37,235 nucleotides of DNA from a virus. The DNA lies in the IMG/VR virus record IMGVR_UViG_3300034374_000801, positions 1 to 37,235 of that record. One strand, given 5' to 3'. Below the pieces are notes generated by a model. It saw nothing but the letters and a program-made list of their open reading frames with translations. It did not search any database and was not told where the DNA came from. Position numbers and translations under genes: made by a program. Every line of letters starts with the position of its first letter. The first letter of the stretch is position 1. Below are positions 1-7,548 of this stretch, one piece after another.

Positions 1-2
1 CC

Positions 3-1376
3 TCTTTGCAAGCTAATGCAAACCGAAGAATTGCACCGTATGGTTCTTCGGAACGTATAGCTTTGACTAATCAACGTAGAGCAGAGGAAGAGTCGCGTAA
101 TGCAAGTGAGGGAAATACTCCTTTTGATCTCACAAGGGCTTTAAGATCACTAGGTCAAACTAAATATGAAAGTGATCAGGAGCGGCAAGCCAAAGAAGCT
201 GAAAGGCGTAACCTTATGGCTAAAAATCTTTTAGCTTCTGATTTTCCTGTAAGACTACCAGATACACAAGAAAGCAGTTCTTCTTTACCACCAATAAACT
301 ATAATGATGGTAGGCCATCTGTAAGCGTGCGTCTTCCACCACCACTAGTGAATGATAAACAAGAAAGCAGTTCTTCTTTACCATCAAGAAACTATAATGA
401 TGGTAGGCAATCTGTAAGCGTGCCTCTTCCACAACCACCAGTGAATGATCCACGATCTAACGAAGACCCTACTTTTATTCCAGAAATTGCTGCACCACTA
501 ATGAATGATCCACTATCTAACGAAGACCCTACTTTAGTAGGTGACGAAGGTGTGGGTAGTTCTGCTGGAAGATCAGAAAGCCCTGCTCCTAGAAGTATAA
601 ATAACAAGGTAGCAGAAGTAGAAAACCTAAATCCTAGTGCTGTTCCTATGGCACAAGACATACGGAACACAACAGTTGATCTTTATAAACAACTTGAAAA
701 AGCTACTGCTACTGAAAGAAAAGAACTTGAAAAACAGACAGGTGGACTTAGCTCAGATCGTTGGATGGAAGTTGCTAATCTGGGCTTTTCAATTCTATCA
801 CAACCCGGCGGACAAACTTTCCTTGAAGCTATAGGTAAAGGTGCCACACAATCTGGTCTGATTAAGAATCTTGGTAAACTTAATGATAAGCAACGTGCCC
901 TGTCTACACAACTTGCTTCTCTAGATCGTCGTGATCTACAAGATAAGATCGGTCTAACTGCGGCAGAAGCTGATAGAGTTTATAGAGAAAAAACACTGGA
1001 ACTTAAACAACAAGAAATAAACGCTAGTACAGAAGCAGCAATTTTAGTTGCTCAGAGTAAAGGAGATACGGCAACAGCAAATCGATATGCTGAGGCTGTA
1101 AAGCTAGCTACGTCTGCAGAGGGGCAAAAACTGAGTAGGAAAATGCTAGAAGACCTAGCAAAAAAACACCTCAATAAAGACTCTGGCCTAACCGGACTAT
1201 TAGGAAACTTTGGGAGGGGTGAAGCTGGGGATTTATACAATAATGAAACATTACAAAATATTTTTGCAACTACATACTATCAGGATACAATGGTTCGGGG
1301 GATTTCTCCAGATAAAGCTACTAGTAACGCATATAAACAAGCCTATAACACATATACAAAAACATTTAAAAAATAG
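3..1376 (+). CDS. Probable internal virion/structural protein, 5' partial
   Basis: The reading frame is open to the left edge of the window, so the true start is probably outside; a TTG at position 6 is only the first possible start inside. About 457 residues are visible. The N-terminal third is polar and low-complexity, rich in Ser, Pro, Asn and Asp, with internal tandem repeats (DNA at 266-451 and 442-535). The rest is predicted to be helical and Lys/Glu/Ala-rich, like the middle-sized internal virion proteins of T7-like marine phages. It lies nine bases before the 1178-aa protein, the usual place for such a protein in podovirus late operons. I do not recognise an enzyme domain. The assignment rests on context and composition rather than motifs; a tail-associated protein is possible. 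Confidence 0.55.
   Translation, partial: SLQANANRRIAPYGSSERIALTNQRRAEEESRNASEGNTPFDLTRALRSLGQTKYESDQERQAKEAERRNLMAKNLLASDFPVRLPDTQESSSSLPPINYNDGRPSVSVRLPPPLVNDKQESSSSLPSRNYNDGRQSVSVPLPQPPVNDPRSNEDPTFIPEIAAPLMNDPLSNEDPTLVGDEGVGSSAGRSESPAPRSINNKVAEVENLNPSAVPMAQDIRNTTVDLYKQLEKATATERKELEKQTGGLSSDRWMEVANLGFSILSQPGGQTFLEAIGKGATQSGLIKNLGKLNDKQRALSTQLASLDRRDLQDKIGLTAAEADRVYREKTLELKQQEINASTEAAILVAQSKGDTATANRYAEAVKLATSAEGQKLSRKMLEDLAKKHLNKDSGLTGLLGNFGRGEAGDLYNNETLQNIFATTYYQDTMVRGISPDKATSNAYKQAYNTYTKTFKK
266..451 (+). repeat. Two tandem 93-bp repeats in coding DNA
   Basis: The stretch beginning acaagaaagcagttcttc at 266 begins again at 359, a period of 93 bases or 31 codons, with few substitutions. Each copy encodes a QESSSSLP...NYNDGR...SVSV...VND unit. 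The reading frame is kept, so the array changes only the length of a polar N-terminal linker. Confidence 0.9.
442..535 (+). repeat. 60-bp direct repeat in coding DNA
   Basis: The 34-base stretch starting tgaatgatccac at 442 recurs at 502 with one substitution, a spacing of 60 bases (20 codons). It encodes NDP-SNEDPT twice. It overlaps the end of the 93-bp array, so the linker appears to have grown by successive in-frame duplications. Confidence 0.85.
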
Positions 1377-1385
1377 GAAACTGCT

Positions 1386-4300
1386 TTGGCTGACACTCTA
1401 GAAAATATTCTAGGCATAGGTAGTAATACTCCTGCCCAACAGAATACTTTTTTTGAAGGAATAGAACGTACTCCTTTGAAAGAAGATGGTACTACTTTTT
1501 CTGAAGATAGCGGCTACCTTTTTAAAGACTTACCTTTACCAACAGAAATGGTTTCAGAACCATCTGATCCAGATGACTATCTAAATAGAGTAGGTGTTTC
1601 TTTTAATAATGCTCAAAAAAATATTGCTGAAAGTGTAATGTTACTAGGTGATAAATTAGATATACCTGTTTTAAAAGAATGGGGTGCATCAAATATAGAG
1701 CAACAGATAAAAGACTTACAAGAGTATGGTCAGCCAACAAGAACTTCTTCCTTAACTCAAGGTATGGATGAAATATCTCAAATTTACAAAGAGAAAGGAT
1801 TAAGTGCTGCACTCGAAAGAGGATCACTACTAGCAAAAGATATGTCAGCAGATGCTCTAGGTTCTACTGGATTACCAATAGCAGCAGGTTTAGCTGCTAT
1901 ACCTGTTGGTGCTGTAGCAGGTTCAACAGTAGGGGCTGCTGCTGGTCTTATATTACCTTTCACTACTGGTGCTGCTTTAGTATTAGCCCCTATTTATAAT
2001 GAAGCAATAAACAGTGGTGCTTCTGAAGAGGATGCTTTAAATGTAGCGATTGGTGGTAGTGTTGTATCAGGTCTTCTAGATAGACTAGGTGCTGGCGTAG
2101 TTATCAGCCAGCTTGTAAAACAGTTTGGAAAGAAAGCTGTTACTGATGAGATAGCCCTGACAACCGGAAAATCTGCTGCTAAAAAAGGAGTAGATGCTGC
2201 TCTAAGATTTACAAAGAATGTTACAGTTGGCGGTACAAAAGCAGGCTTTGCAGAAGCTATAACTGAGGCTGCTCAAGAAGTTACACAAGAAGCTGCTGTA
2301 AACATGGCTACAGGAACTGATATGTTTCCTTATCAGGACCCTCAATATAGGGCAAGGTTAATTGATAGTGCCGCGTTAGGTTTTATGGGCGGTAAAACAA
2401 TAGGATCAGTTACAACTCCTATTGCTAAAAGTATGGCGAGAGACAGAGCAATTAGAGCGGCTGAACTTGAAGAAGATTTAGTAAATCTGTCTAAGGGTGT
2501 GGATGATCTAGGAACAGATATAGCTTATACTGAAAAGTTTTCAGGAACATTTACCGATCCTACTCCTATGAGTACTAGCAGAACTATTCGTGGTATTTTT
2601 CAAAATCCATTAGCTCCTCTTAGAGACTTAGCTACAAGAGGGGATGGAGGAGGTGCGCGTGTTGTCAACTCTTTAACAGGATTTTATGAAAACCTATCTT
2701 CTGAAACCGGTAAAGATTTACAGCAATTTCAAGATGCAATCACTCCACTAAAGCGGAGTATTAAATTACCTCTTGTTCAGAAGGATATTTCTCCTGCTGT
2801 AAGCAAACGCATTATTGATGTAATGAGAACTGGTAAATCTGATCAAGATAATAATGTTAATAATGTAGCTTCTTCTCTTCGTAATTTATTAGGCACTGTG
2901 GAGATTGATAATGAAACTGGCTTACCTAAAAAATCTGTTCGTTTAAAAGAAAAAGATATTACTAATTCTATTAAAAAAAATAGTCCTATTGAGTCTGTTC
3001 TTAAAGCATATAAAGATGGTGATATATCTAAAGATACTTTATTACAGATTGAAAATACTTTAGAGCCAGCACGTTTAGAATATATTCAGCGTTTACAACA
3101 GTCTCCTTCAGAAAGAAATTCAATTTTAAATGATATAGTTTCAAAAGAAAAAGTAAAAGAATTAAAAGGCTTAGTTATTTCTAAACCACAAGCTACAGGT
3201 TTATTTGCTAAAGCGGTAGAAGCTGGTGTACCTTTGTCATTCTTAAATAACTACGTACCTGCTGTACATAAGCAGGGTTACTTTGCTAATAAAAAGAGAG
3301 CAAAGATACTAAAAGAAAAGTTTGGTTTAAACCCACAACAGACAGCGGATATTAATGACAACATTGCAGGTAATGAGGGTATCTTTATAGAAGACGATAT
3401 TACTCTTGATTTAGAAGGTGTAAAAAATAAAAAGAGTAGTGCTGCTACCATAGCTGCGGAACAAAAAAGAAAGCTATCTCCTGAAATGATTGATGAGTTG
3501 AGCAATGCTGGGCTTATGGAAGAGAATGTTGAAGGTCTTATGTACAGATATGTTACTGATCTAAACAAAAGAATTGAAAGTCAAAAGCTAGCCAATATTC
3601 TTAATGAAGAAATCCCTAAATTAAAAAATAATATTTATCCTGAAGAGAAGAGACATATAGAAAATATTTATAAAGCTACTCAGGGGGCATATAAAAGTTT
3701 AAATAATCCTTCTTTTAAAAGAATACAACGCTGGATACTAACTCATCAGTATATAGCAACGCTACCTCTTGTTGGTATCACTGCTTTAACTGAACCAATT
3801 ATTATTCTGTCACGCATCAATCCAAAGTATGCTGCTTTAGGAACAAGTAAAGCTATTGTCAATTCTTTAAATTCAGGTCTTAGAAAAATATTTCCTAAAC
3901 TTCCAAAGACGGAAGCTGAACGTGCTTTTAAAGATATTCTCCAAGGATTCGATGGTGTTTTAGCTGATAGGTTTGGTGATCTAGCTAACGTAAGTTCATC
4001 AAAGAAAGTTACAAACGCTTTCTTTAAGGCTACAATGCTGACAACCATAACTCAGATCAGTCGTGATATGGCTTTTCAAGCTGCCCGTCTTCAGATGGAA
4101 AATGATTTAAAAACAATAGCTAAGTATGATGCTGTATCTGCTACAAAGAAAGCTCCCCAAAAGAAGACACAAGAATACTTGTTGGCAAAGAAAAGATTAA
4201 AACAACAAGGTATTGTTAATCCTATGGATGATACTGTTCAAAAGTGGGCAGCAGAACCTAATGCTTTAGAACAATCTGATCCTTCTATCATTCGTAAGGC

Positions 4301-4922
4301 TATGGCTAAAACTGTCGATGAATTTATTATGTCACCTAATGCTGTAAATAGACCACTATGGATGAGCAATCCTCACCTAGCTACAGTAGCACAGTTAAAA
4401 GGTTTTCTAGCTACATTTGGCAATATTGTTGGTGGTAGGATATGGCGTGATATAGCAGTTCCTTTAGGAAAGGGGCGTATACCTGCTACTGATATAATGA
4501 AGTATTCAATTACATTCTCTTTAATTGTTGCTGCTTCTTTATTTACACAATCACTAAGAGATAGGATTAGATATGGAGATGAGAAGAGTCCTTTTGAAGA
4601 ACTAGATGGTCTTCAACAGATAATAGAAGCATTACTTCGTACTAATATTTTTGGTTTAGGAAGCGTAGCATATGATGCTATGAACGCTCAAAAATATGGA
4701 TCAAATTTTTGGTCAGCTATATTAGGCCCAACCGCTTCTACTGTTAGTGGGCTAGCAGAAGCTGGTTCAAGTTATGTTTTTAGCGATAATCCAAGACAGT
4801 TAGCAAGAGAAATAACTAATCTTATTCCTATTTTAAAAAATATTCCAGTGGTAAGAGATGTGAAACAAGAGTTTGTAGACGCACTGGAAGATAAGCTAGA
4901 AGATTTAAAGGATATGTTTTAA
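1386..4922 (+). CDS. Large internal virion protein (DNA-ejection type)
   Basis: 1178 residues. The start is a TTG at 1386, with a tagga Shine-Dalgarno-like stretch overlapping the preceding stop; no ATG lies near. A long Gly/Ala-rich hydrophobic stretch at about residues 155-205 could insert in or cross a membrane, and a second hydrophobic segment lies near residues 1040-1055. Between them is a long helical, charged body. Size, the paired hydrophobic segments and position at the end of the late operon fit the large ejection or internal core proteins of podoviruses (the role of T7 gp15/gp16), which build a channel for DNA entry. I see no lytic transglycosylase motif. Family membership is inferred from architecture, not from a recognised domain. 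Confidence 0.6.
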   Translation: MADTLENILGIGSNTPAQQNTFFEGIERTPLKEDGTTFSEDSGYLFKDLPLPTEMVSEPSDPDDYLNRVGVSFNNAQKNIAESVMLLGDKLDIPVLKEWGASNIEQQIKDLQEYGQPTRTSSLTQGMDEISQIYKEKGLSAALERGSLLAKDMSADALGSTGLPIAAGLAAIPVGAVAGSTVGAAAGLILPFTTGAALVLAPIYNEAINSGASEEDALNVAIGGSVVSGLLDRLGAGVVISQLVKQFGKKAVTDEIALTTGKSAAKKGVDAALRFTKNVTVGGTKAGFAEAITEAAQEVTQEAAVNMATGTDMFPYQDPQYRARLIDSAALGFMGGKTIGSVTTPIAKSMARDRAIRAAELEEDLVNLSKGVDDLGTDIAYTEKFSGTFTDPTPMSTSRTIRGIFQNPLAPLRDLATRGDGGGARVVNSLTGFYENLSSETGKDLQQFQDAITPLKRSIKLPLVQKDISPAVSKRIIDVMRTGKSDQDNNVNNVASSLRNLLGTVEIDNETGLPKKSVRLKEKDITNSIKKNSPIESVLKAYKDGDISKDTLLQIENTLEPARLEYIQRLQQSPSERNSILNDIVSKEKVKELKGLVISKPQATGLFAKAVEAGVPLSFLNNYVPAVHKQGYFANKKRAKILKEKFGLNPQQTADINDNIAGNEGIFIEDDITLDLEGVKNKKSSAATIAAEQKRKLSPEMIDELSNAGLMEENVEGLMYRYVTDLNKRIESQKLANILNEEIPKLKNNIYPEEKRHIENIYKATQGAYKSLNNPSFKRIQRWILTHQYIATLPLVGITALTEPIIILSRINPKYAALGTSKAIVNSLNSGLRKIFPKLPKTEAERAFKDILQGFDGVLADRFGDLANVSSSKKVTNAFFKATMLTTITQISRDMAFQAARLQMENDLKTIAKYDAVSATKKAPQKKTQEYLLAKKRLKQQGIVNPMDDTVQKWAAEPNALEQSDPSIIRKAMAKTVDEFIMSPNAVNRPLWMSNPHLATVAQLKGFLATFGNIVGGRIWRDIAVPLGKGRIPATDIMKYSITFSLIVAASLFTQSLRDRIRYGDEKSPFEELDGLQQIIEALLRTNIFGLGSVAYDAMNAQKYGSNFWSAILGPTASTVSGLAEAGSSYVFSDNPRQLAREITNLIPILKNIPVVRDVKQEFVDALEDKLEDLKDMF

Positions 4923-5168
4923 ATGCCTGAATCAGCTATGTTATGGAACTTAATACTTACTGTTGGAGGTGGTCTTATAGTTTGGTGGATCAAGTCAATT
5001 ACTTCACAAGTAGGAGAGACTAGAAAGCTAGTGTCAATTACCCGTGAGGAGCTAGCCAAGTATTATGCACTCAAAGTAGATGTTGCAAGAGACATAGATA
5101 AAATCATGGTACGCTTTGACAGATTAGAAAATAAACTAGATAGTCTTATAGAAAGGATGCATAAATAA
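4923..5168 (+). CDS. Small membrane protein with coiled-coil tail
   Basis: 81 residues. The ATG directly follows the stop of the 1178-aa gene, suggesting translational coupling. One transmembrane segment (residues about 7-24, ending in a WWIK boundary) is followed by a charged helical region with heptad-like spacing (residues about 30-80). This organisation resembles that of the 113-residue protein at 5920-6261. It could be a holin-like or virion-associated membrane protein. I cannot assign a function, and a separate holin candidate sits at 7350-7535. Confidence 0.6.
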   Translation: MPESAMLWNLILTVGGGLIVWWIKSITSQVGETRKLVSITREELAKYYALKVDVARDIDKIMVRFDRLENKLDSLIERMHK

Positions 5169-5914
5169 TGGCTATTCCATCTTCAATCACACGGTTTGGA
5201 AAACATGAGCCTTGGAATTTACAAGTTTCAAGAGAACAGATAGAAAACCATAAACGCTTATTTAAGTTTGGTTTTAATCCTGATATCAATGGCACTGAAG
5301 AGACAGTCTGGGATGCTGGCGGCATTTACGCTTATCCCGGTGCAGCGGTAGCTATGACTGCTACAACAGATGCAGGTACACCTGCAAACGATAATGGTGT
5401 AAAGATTCTTATACAAGGTCTAGATGCTAATTATAATGAAGTAAGTCAAGAGATAACTCTTGCTGGTTCAGGTACAGCAACAACTACACAGACTTTTATT
5501 AGAGTGTACAGAGCATATGTTTCTGGGTCACAAGCACCAACAGGAAATATTAACATTACTAATGGTGGAACAACATATGCAAGAGTGTCTTTAGGAGACA
5601 ACCAAACATTAATGTCTATGTGGACTGTCCCGGCAGGTTACACAGCTTATTTAACACACTTAAATATTGCAACTGGAACAACAAACGCTAACCAGTATAT
5701 TGTAGTTAAACTAGTTGCAAGAGAACCCGGCGGAGTATTCAGAACACAATTAAAACAAAGCATTGGTTCTGGTGGTGTAGCTGACTTTGTTATTGAGTAT
5801 CCGCTTCCTTTTCTAGAAAAGACAGATATTGAAGTACGTGCTTTAAGTTCCGGTTCCAATAACGTGGTATCTTCTGATTTTAGTATTATCTATATTAAGA
5901 ATACTTCAGCATAA
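5168..5914 (+). CDS. Virion structural protein, beta-rich
   Basis: 248 residues; the ATG overlaps the preceding stop (TAATG). The protein is Thr/Gly/Asn-rich with alternating hydrophobic strands, no signal peptide and no catalytic motif, typical of phage surface or fibre/decoration proteins. The N-terminal 50 residues (RFGKHEPWNLQVSREQI) look like an attachment segment, and the rest looks like a beta-sandwich. It is transcribed with the internal virion proteins and lies just before the end of the late operon. I believe it is a capsid- or tail-associated surface protein; the exact location in the particle is unknown. Confidence 0.55.
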   Translation: MAIPSSITRFGKHEPWNLQVSREQIENHKRLFKFGFNPDINGTEETVWDAGGIYAYPGAAVAMTATTDAGTPANDNGVKILIQGLDANYNEVSQEITLAGSGTATTTQTFIRVYRAYVSGSQAPTGNINITNGGTTYARVSLGDNQTLMSMWTVPAGYTAYLTHLNIATGTTNANQYIVVKLVAREPGGVFRTQLKQSIGSGGVADFVIEYPLPFLEKTDIEVRALSSGSNNVVSSDFSIIYIKNTSA

Positions 5915-5919
5915 ATACT

Positions 5920-6261
5920 GTGGAACTTACTTCTGAACTACTGTTTCAAGCAGGAGCAGTTATAGCTTCTTTATCAGGAGCTTGGGCATTAGTTCGTTCA
6001 CAGGTCAACACACTAAAAATTAATCAAGAAGATATTAAACAAAGTATTGAAGACTTGGTAAGTAAAATAGAAGACTTGGAAAACGATGTTGCTGTTGTAC
6101 GTAATCAGATTGACGTGTTTAAAAATATATTAAGCCCCGCCAATCTAGCTGAACAGCATCGACGGCGGGGCTATATAGATCGTACATTAAAACAACTGGA
6201 AGATAACATTCTTGTCTTACAGCATATGCACAATGGAAAACATCCTCCTATTAATCTATAG
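5920..6261 (+). CDS. Membrane-anchored coiled-coil phage protein
   Basis: 113 residues from a GTG start; no strong Shine-Dalgarno is visible, so coupling to the upstream gene (five bases between) is likely. A hydrophobic segment at residues about 7-24 is followed by a long heptad-patterned helix (residues 30-70) and a basic segment (AEQHRRRGYIDRT). It is the last gene of the plus-strand operon and ends 20 bases before the terminator. Its layout matches the 81-residue protein upstream. A role in lysis or in the virion is possible; neither is shown. Confidence 0.55.
   Translation: MELTSELLFQAGAVIASLSGAWALVRSQVNTLKINQEDIKQSIEDLVSKIEDLENDVAVVRNQIDVFKNILSPANLAEQHRRRGYIDRTLKQLEDNILVLQHMHNGKHPPINL
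6133..6172 (+). other. GC-rich inverted repeat inside a CDS
   Basis: agccccgcc (6133-6141) and ggcggggct (6164-6172) form a perfect 9-bp stem with a 22-base loop inside the 113-aa gene. It stands out in AT-rich surroundings. No T-run follows, so it is not a classic terminator. Confidence 0.5.
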
Positions 6262-6280
6262 AAAACATATCATAGAATAG

Positions 6281-6317
6281 GCTACAGGAGGATGTGTCCT
6301 GTGGCTTTTCTTTTTTC
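6281..6317 (+). terminator. Intrinsic terminator of the late operon
   Basis: gctacagga (6281-6289), loop ggatgtg, and tcctgtggc (6297-6305) pair over nine positions with one G-U, followed by ttttcttttttc. It ends plus-strand transcription 20 bases after the last late gene and overlaps the 3' end of the convergent terS gene. On the minus strand the downstream bases are not T-rich, so it should act mainly rightward. Confidence 0.8.
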
Positions 6318-6953
6318 TCGCCACTCTCTTTGTGGTATGGGTTTTTCTGCTTGTTTCTGTTCGATCTGTCTGTGTATTTGTTCTGATAATTTGTTCGCAG
6401 TGTCTGAGGATTGTTCTTCTTGGTAATCTTCTTCGTCTGTTTCTGTTGCACTTAGTTCCTCTTCTTCCTGCTCTTCCTGTTCATCATCCTCACCATCATC
6501 CTCATCCTCACCATCACCATCATCATCATCATCAAACCACTTACACTTTAAGAATATCTTTGATGTTCTTTCTTCACCCAGAACTTCAAGGTAGTGTACA
6601 ATCTCTGCTTCAAGTTCTGGGATTGTCTTTATACTTTCCTCATCCTTCACGCTACGTACTCGTGACAGAACCTCTAATGCTTTGATTGCACTATTGGTGT
6701 GTCCATTATTCTTAGCGTATGTGTACTGGTTTTCAATCTCAGCTACAACATCAATGTTTGTTTCAAGTTCCTTTTCAATCTCTTCAATACGCTCTTTAAT
6801 TTCAGGCAGTTGCAAAAGACGATAGCCTGTAGCGTGTGCTGATTGAGCAGAGTAACCTGCCTTCTTAGCTGATTCAGTAGCATTACGATAGACAGCGTAA
6901 GCCTGACAAAACTTTTCTTGTTTTATATTTAATTCTTTGTTAGCTTGCTGCAT
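6282..6953 (-). CDS. terS: Terminase small subunit
   Basis: 223 residues. The N-terminal 60 residues match the phage terminase small-subunit helix-turn-helix signature: LNIKQEKFCQAY, then ATESAKKAGYS and ATGYRLLQLPEIKERI. In this family that part recognises the packaging site, while the central coiled coil oligomerises into a ring. Residues about 140-185 are a run of Asp, Glu and Gln, encoded by a GAT/GAG/GAA microsatellite, followed by a polar tail; such an acidic insert is unusual for the family. The gene is on the strand opposite to the structural genes and last in the long leftward operon. No large terminase subunit lies in the window. No good Shine-Dalgarno precedes the ATG. Confidence 0.8.
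   Translation of the reverse strand: MQQANKELNIKQEKFCQAYAVYRNATESAKKAGYSAQSAHATGYRLLQLPEIKERIEEIEKELETNIDVVAEIENQYTYAKNNGHTNSAIKALEVLSRVRSVKDEESIKTIPELEAEIVHYLEVLGEERTSKIFLKCKWFDDDDDGDGEDEDDGEDDEQEEQEEEELSATETDEEDYQEEQSSDTANKLSEQIHRQIEQKQAEKPIPQREWREKRKATGHILL
6481..6533 (-). repeat. Trinucleotide microsatellite in terS
   Basis: An almost uninterrupted series of tca/cat/cct triplets on the plus strand, read as Asp/Glu/Gly codons in terS. Slippage here would change the acidic tract length without breaking the frame. Confidence 0.75.
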
Positions 6954-7015
6954 GCTGAGTTATCACTACTAATAAAATAATAAGATACAAGAAAAGTAAA
7001 CCATAAGTAATATTG

Positions 7016-7222
7016 TTATTCACAAACTTCACTCCAAGTTTCGTTATAAATTAAAATTTGTCTTGCAGTATCGTCTGTAAGTTTGTCACTTTCTGAAATA
7101 TAGATAGGCTTTAACCAACCACAATTAGCTGCTACGCTTCCAACGCTTGAGCAGCTTGTTAGAAATAGCAGAAGAAGACAGCTTGTTAGTTTCGTTTTCA
7201 ATTTTATTTCTTTCTTTAACAT
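7016..7222 (-). CDS. Outer-membrane spanin lipoprotein (Rz1-like)
   Basis: 68 residues. A basic N-terminus and hydrophobic core lead to a lipobox (LFLTSC, predicted lipidated Cys24), giving a short mature lipoprotein. The C-terminal part, with W-x2-PI-x2-S-x2-D-x-LTD-x-TARQIL, is the pattern seen in Rz1-like proteins of many phages. The gene starts inside the 71-residue gene in another frame, the classic embedded or overlapping spanin arrangement. Function: o-spanin, bridging to the inner-membrane partner to fuse inner and outer membranes at lysis. This implies a Gram-negative host. Confidence 0.8.
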   Translation of the reverse strand: MLKKEIKLKTKLTSCLLLLFLTSCSSVGSVAANCGWLKPIYISESDKLTDDTARQILIYNETWSEVCE

Positions 7223-7340
7223 TCTCTATTGCTGTCTCTAGTTCCTGCTTCTGTGCATTATCCCTTCCTGCCTTAAATGCAAGCAGCATAGGAAATACTT
7301 TTGTAATAATATTAAGTACGCTAGAAACTAGAGACAGCAT
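7125..7340 (-). CDS. Inner-membrane spanin (Rz-like)
   Basis: 71 residues from an ATG with an aggaaag Shine-Dalgarno. One N-terminal transmembrane segment (residues about 5-23) is followed by a helical, charged periplasmic domain rich in Glu, Asn and Lys. The C-terminal third overlaps the lipoprotein gene by 98 bases in a different frame. Size, topology and overlap identify the i-spanin partner. It is short for Rz proteins but has the expected parts. Confidence 0.7.
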   Translation of the reverse strand: MLSLVSSVLNIITKVFPMLLAFKAGRDNAQKQELETAIENVKERNKIENETNKLSSSAISNKLLKRWKRSS

Positions 7341-7349
7341 TTGTAGAGA

Positions 7350-7535
7350 CTACTTTCCTGTGTCTTTTGCCTTGCCAAAATTCAAGGCAGCAATCTCTAC
7401 TACCTTGTATAGCTTACCAAGAACAGTACTAGGATCGGGGGTACGAGTACCAGCTACTACAAGGCTGGCAATAGTAATGATACCAGTTACTGTAGAGATA
7501 ATAATATCAGAGTTATTCATAAAAAGTTCAAGCAT
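7350..7535 (-). CDS. Holin candidate / small phage membrane protein
   Basis: 61 residues; ATG preceded by aaagga. A short polar N-terminus and one hydrophobic segment (residues about 9-28) precede a conserved-looking tail (GKLYKVVEIAALNFGKAKD) that I recall from small proteins in phage lysis cassettes. It sits directly upstream of the two spanin genes, which supports a lysis role. A single clear membrane segment would make it a small holin or an accessory membrane protein; neither is proven. Confidence 0.5.
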   Translation of the reverse strand: MLELFMNNSDIIISTVTGIITIASLVVAGTRTPDPSTVLGKLYKVVEIAALNFGKAKDTGK

Positions 7536-7548
7536 ATCTTTATCCTTT

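Noticed and set aside
6332-6685. Plus-strand frame with a long His run
   Set aside because: It is the antisense of the acidic Asp/Glu tract of terS; no ribosome site, and the terS frame has a clear family signature.
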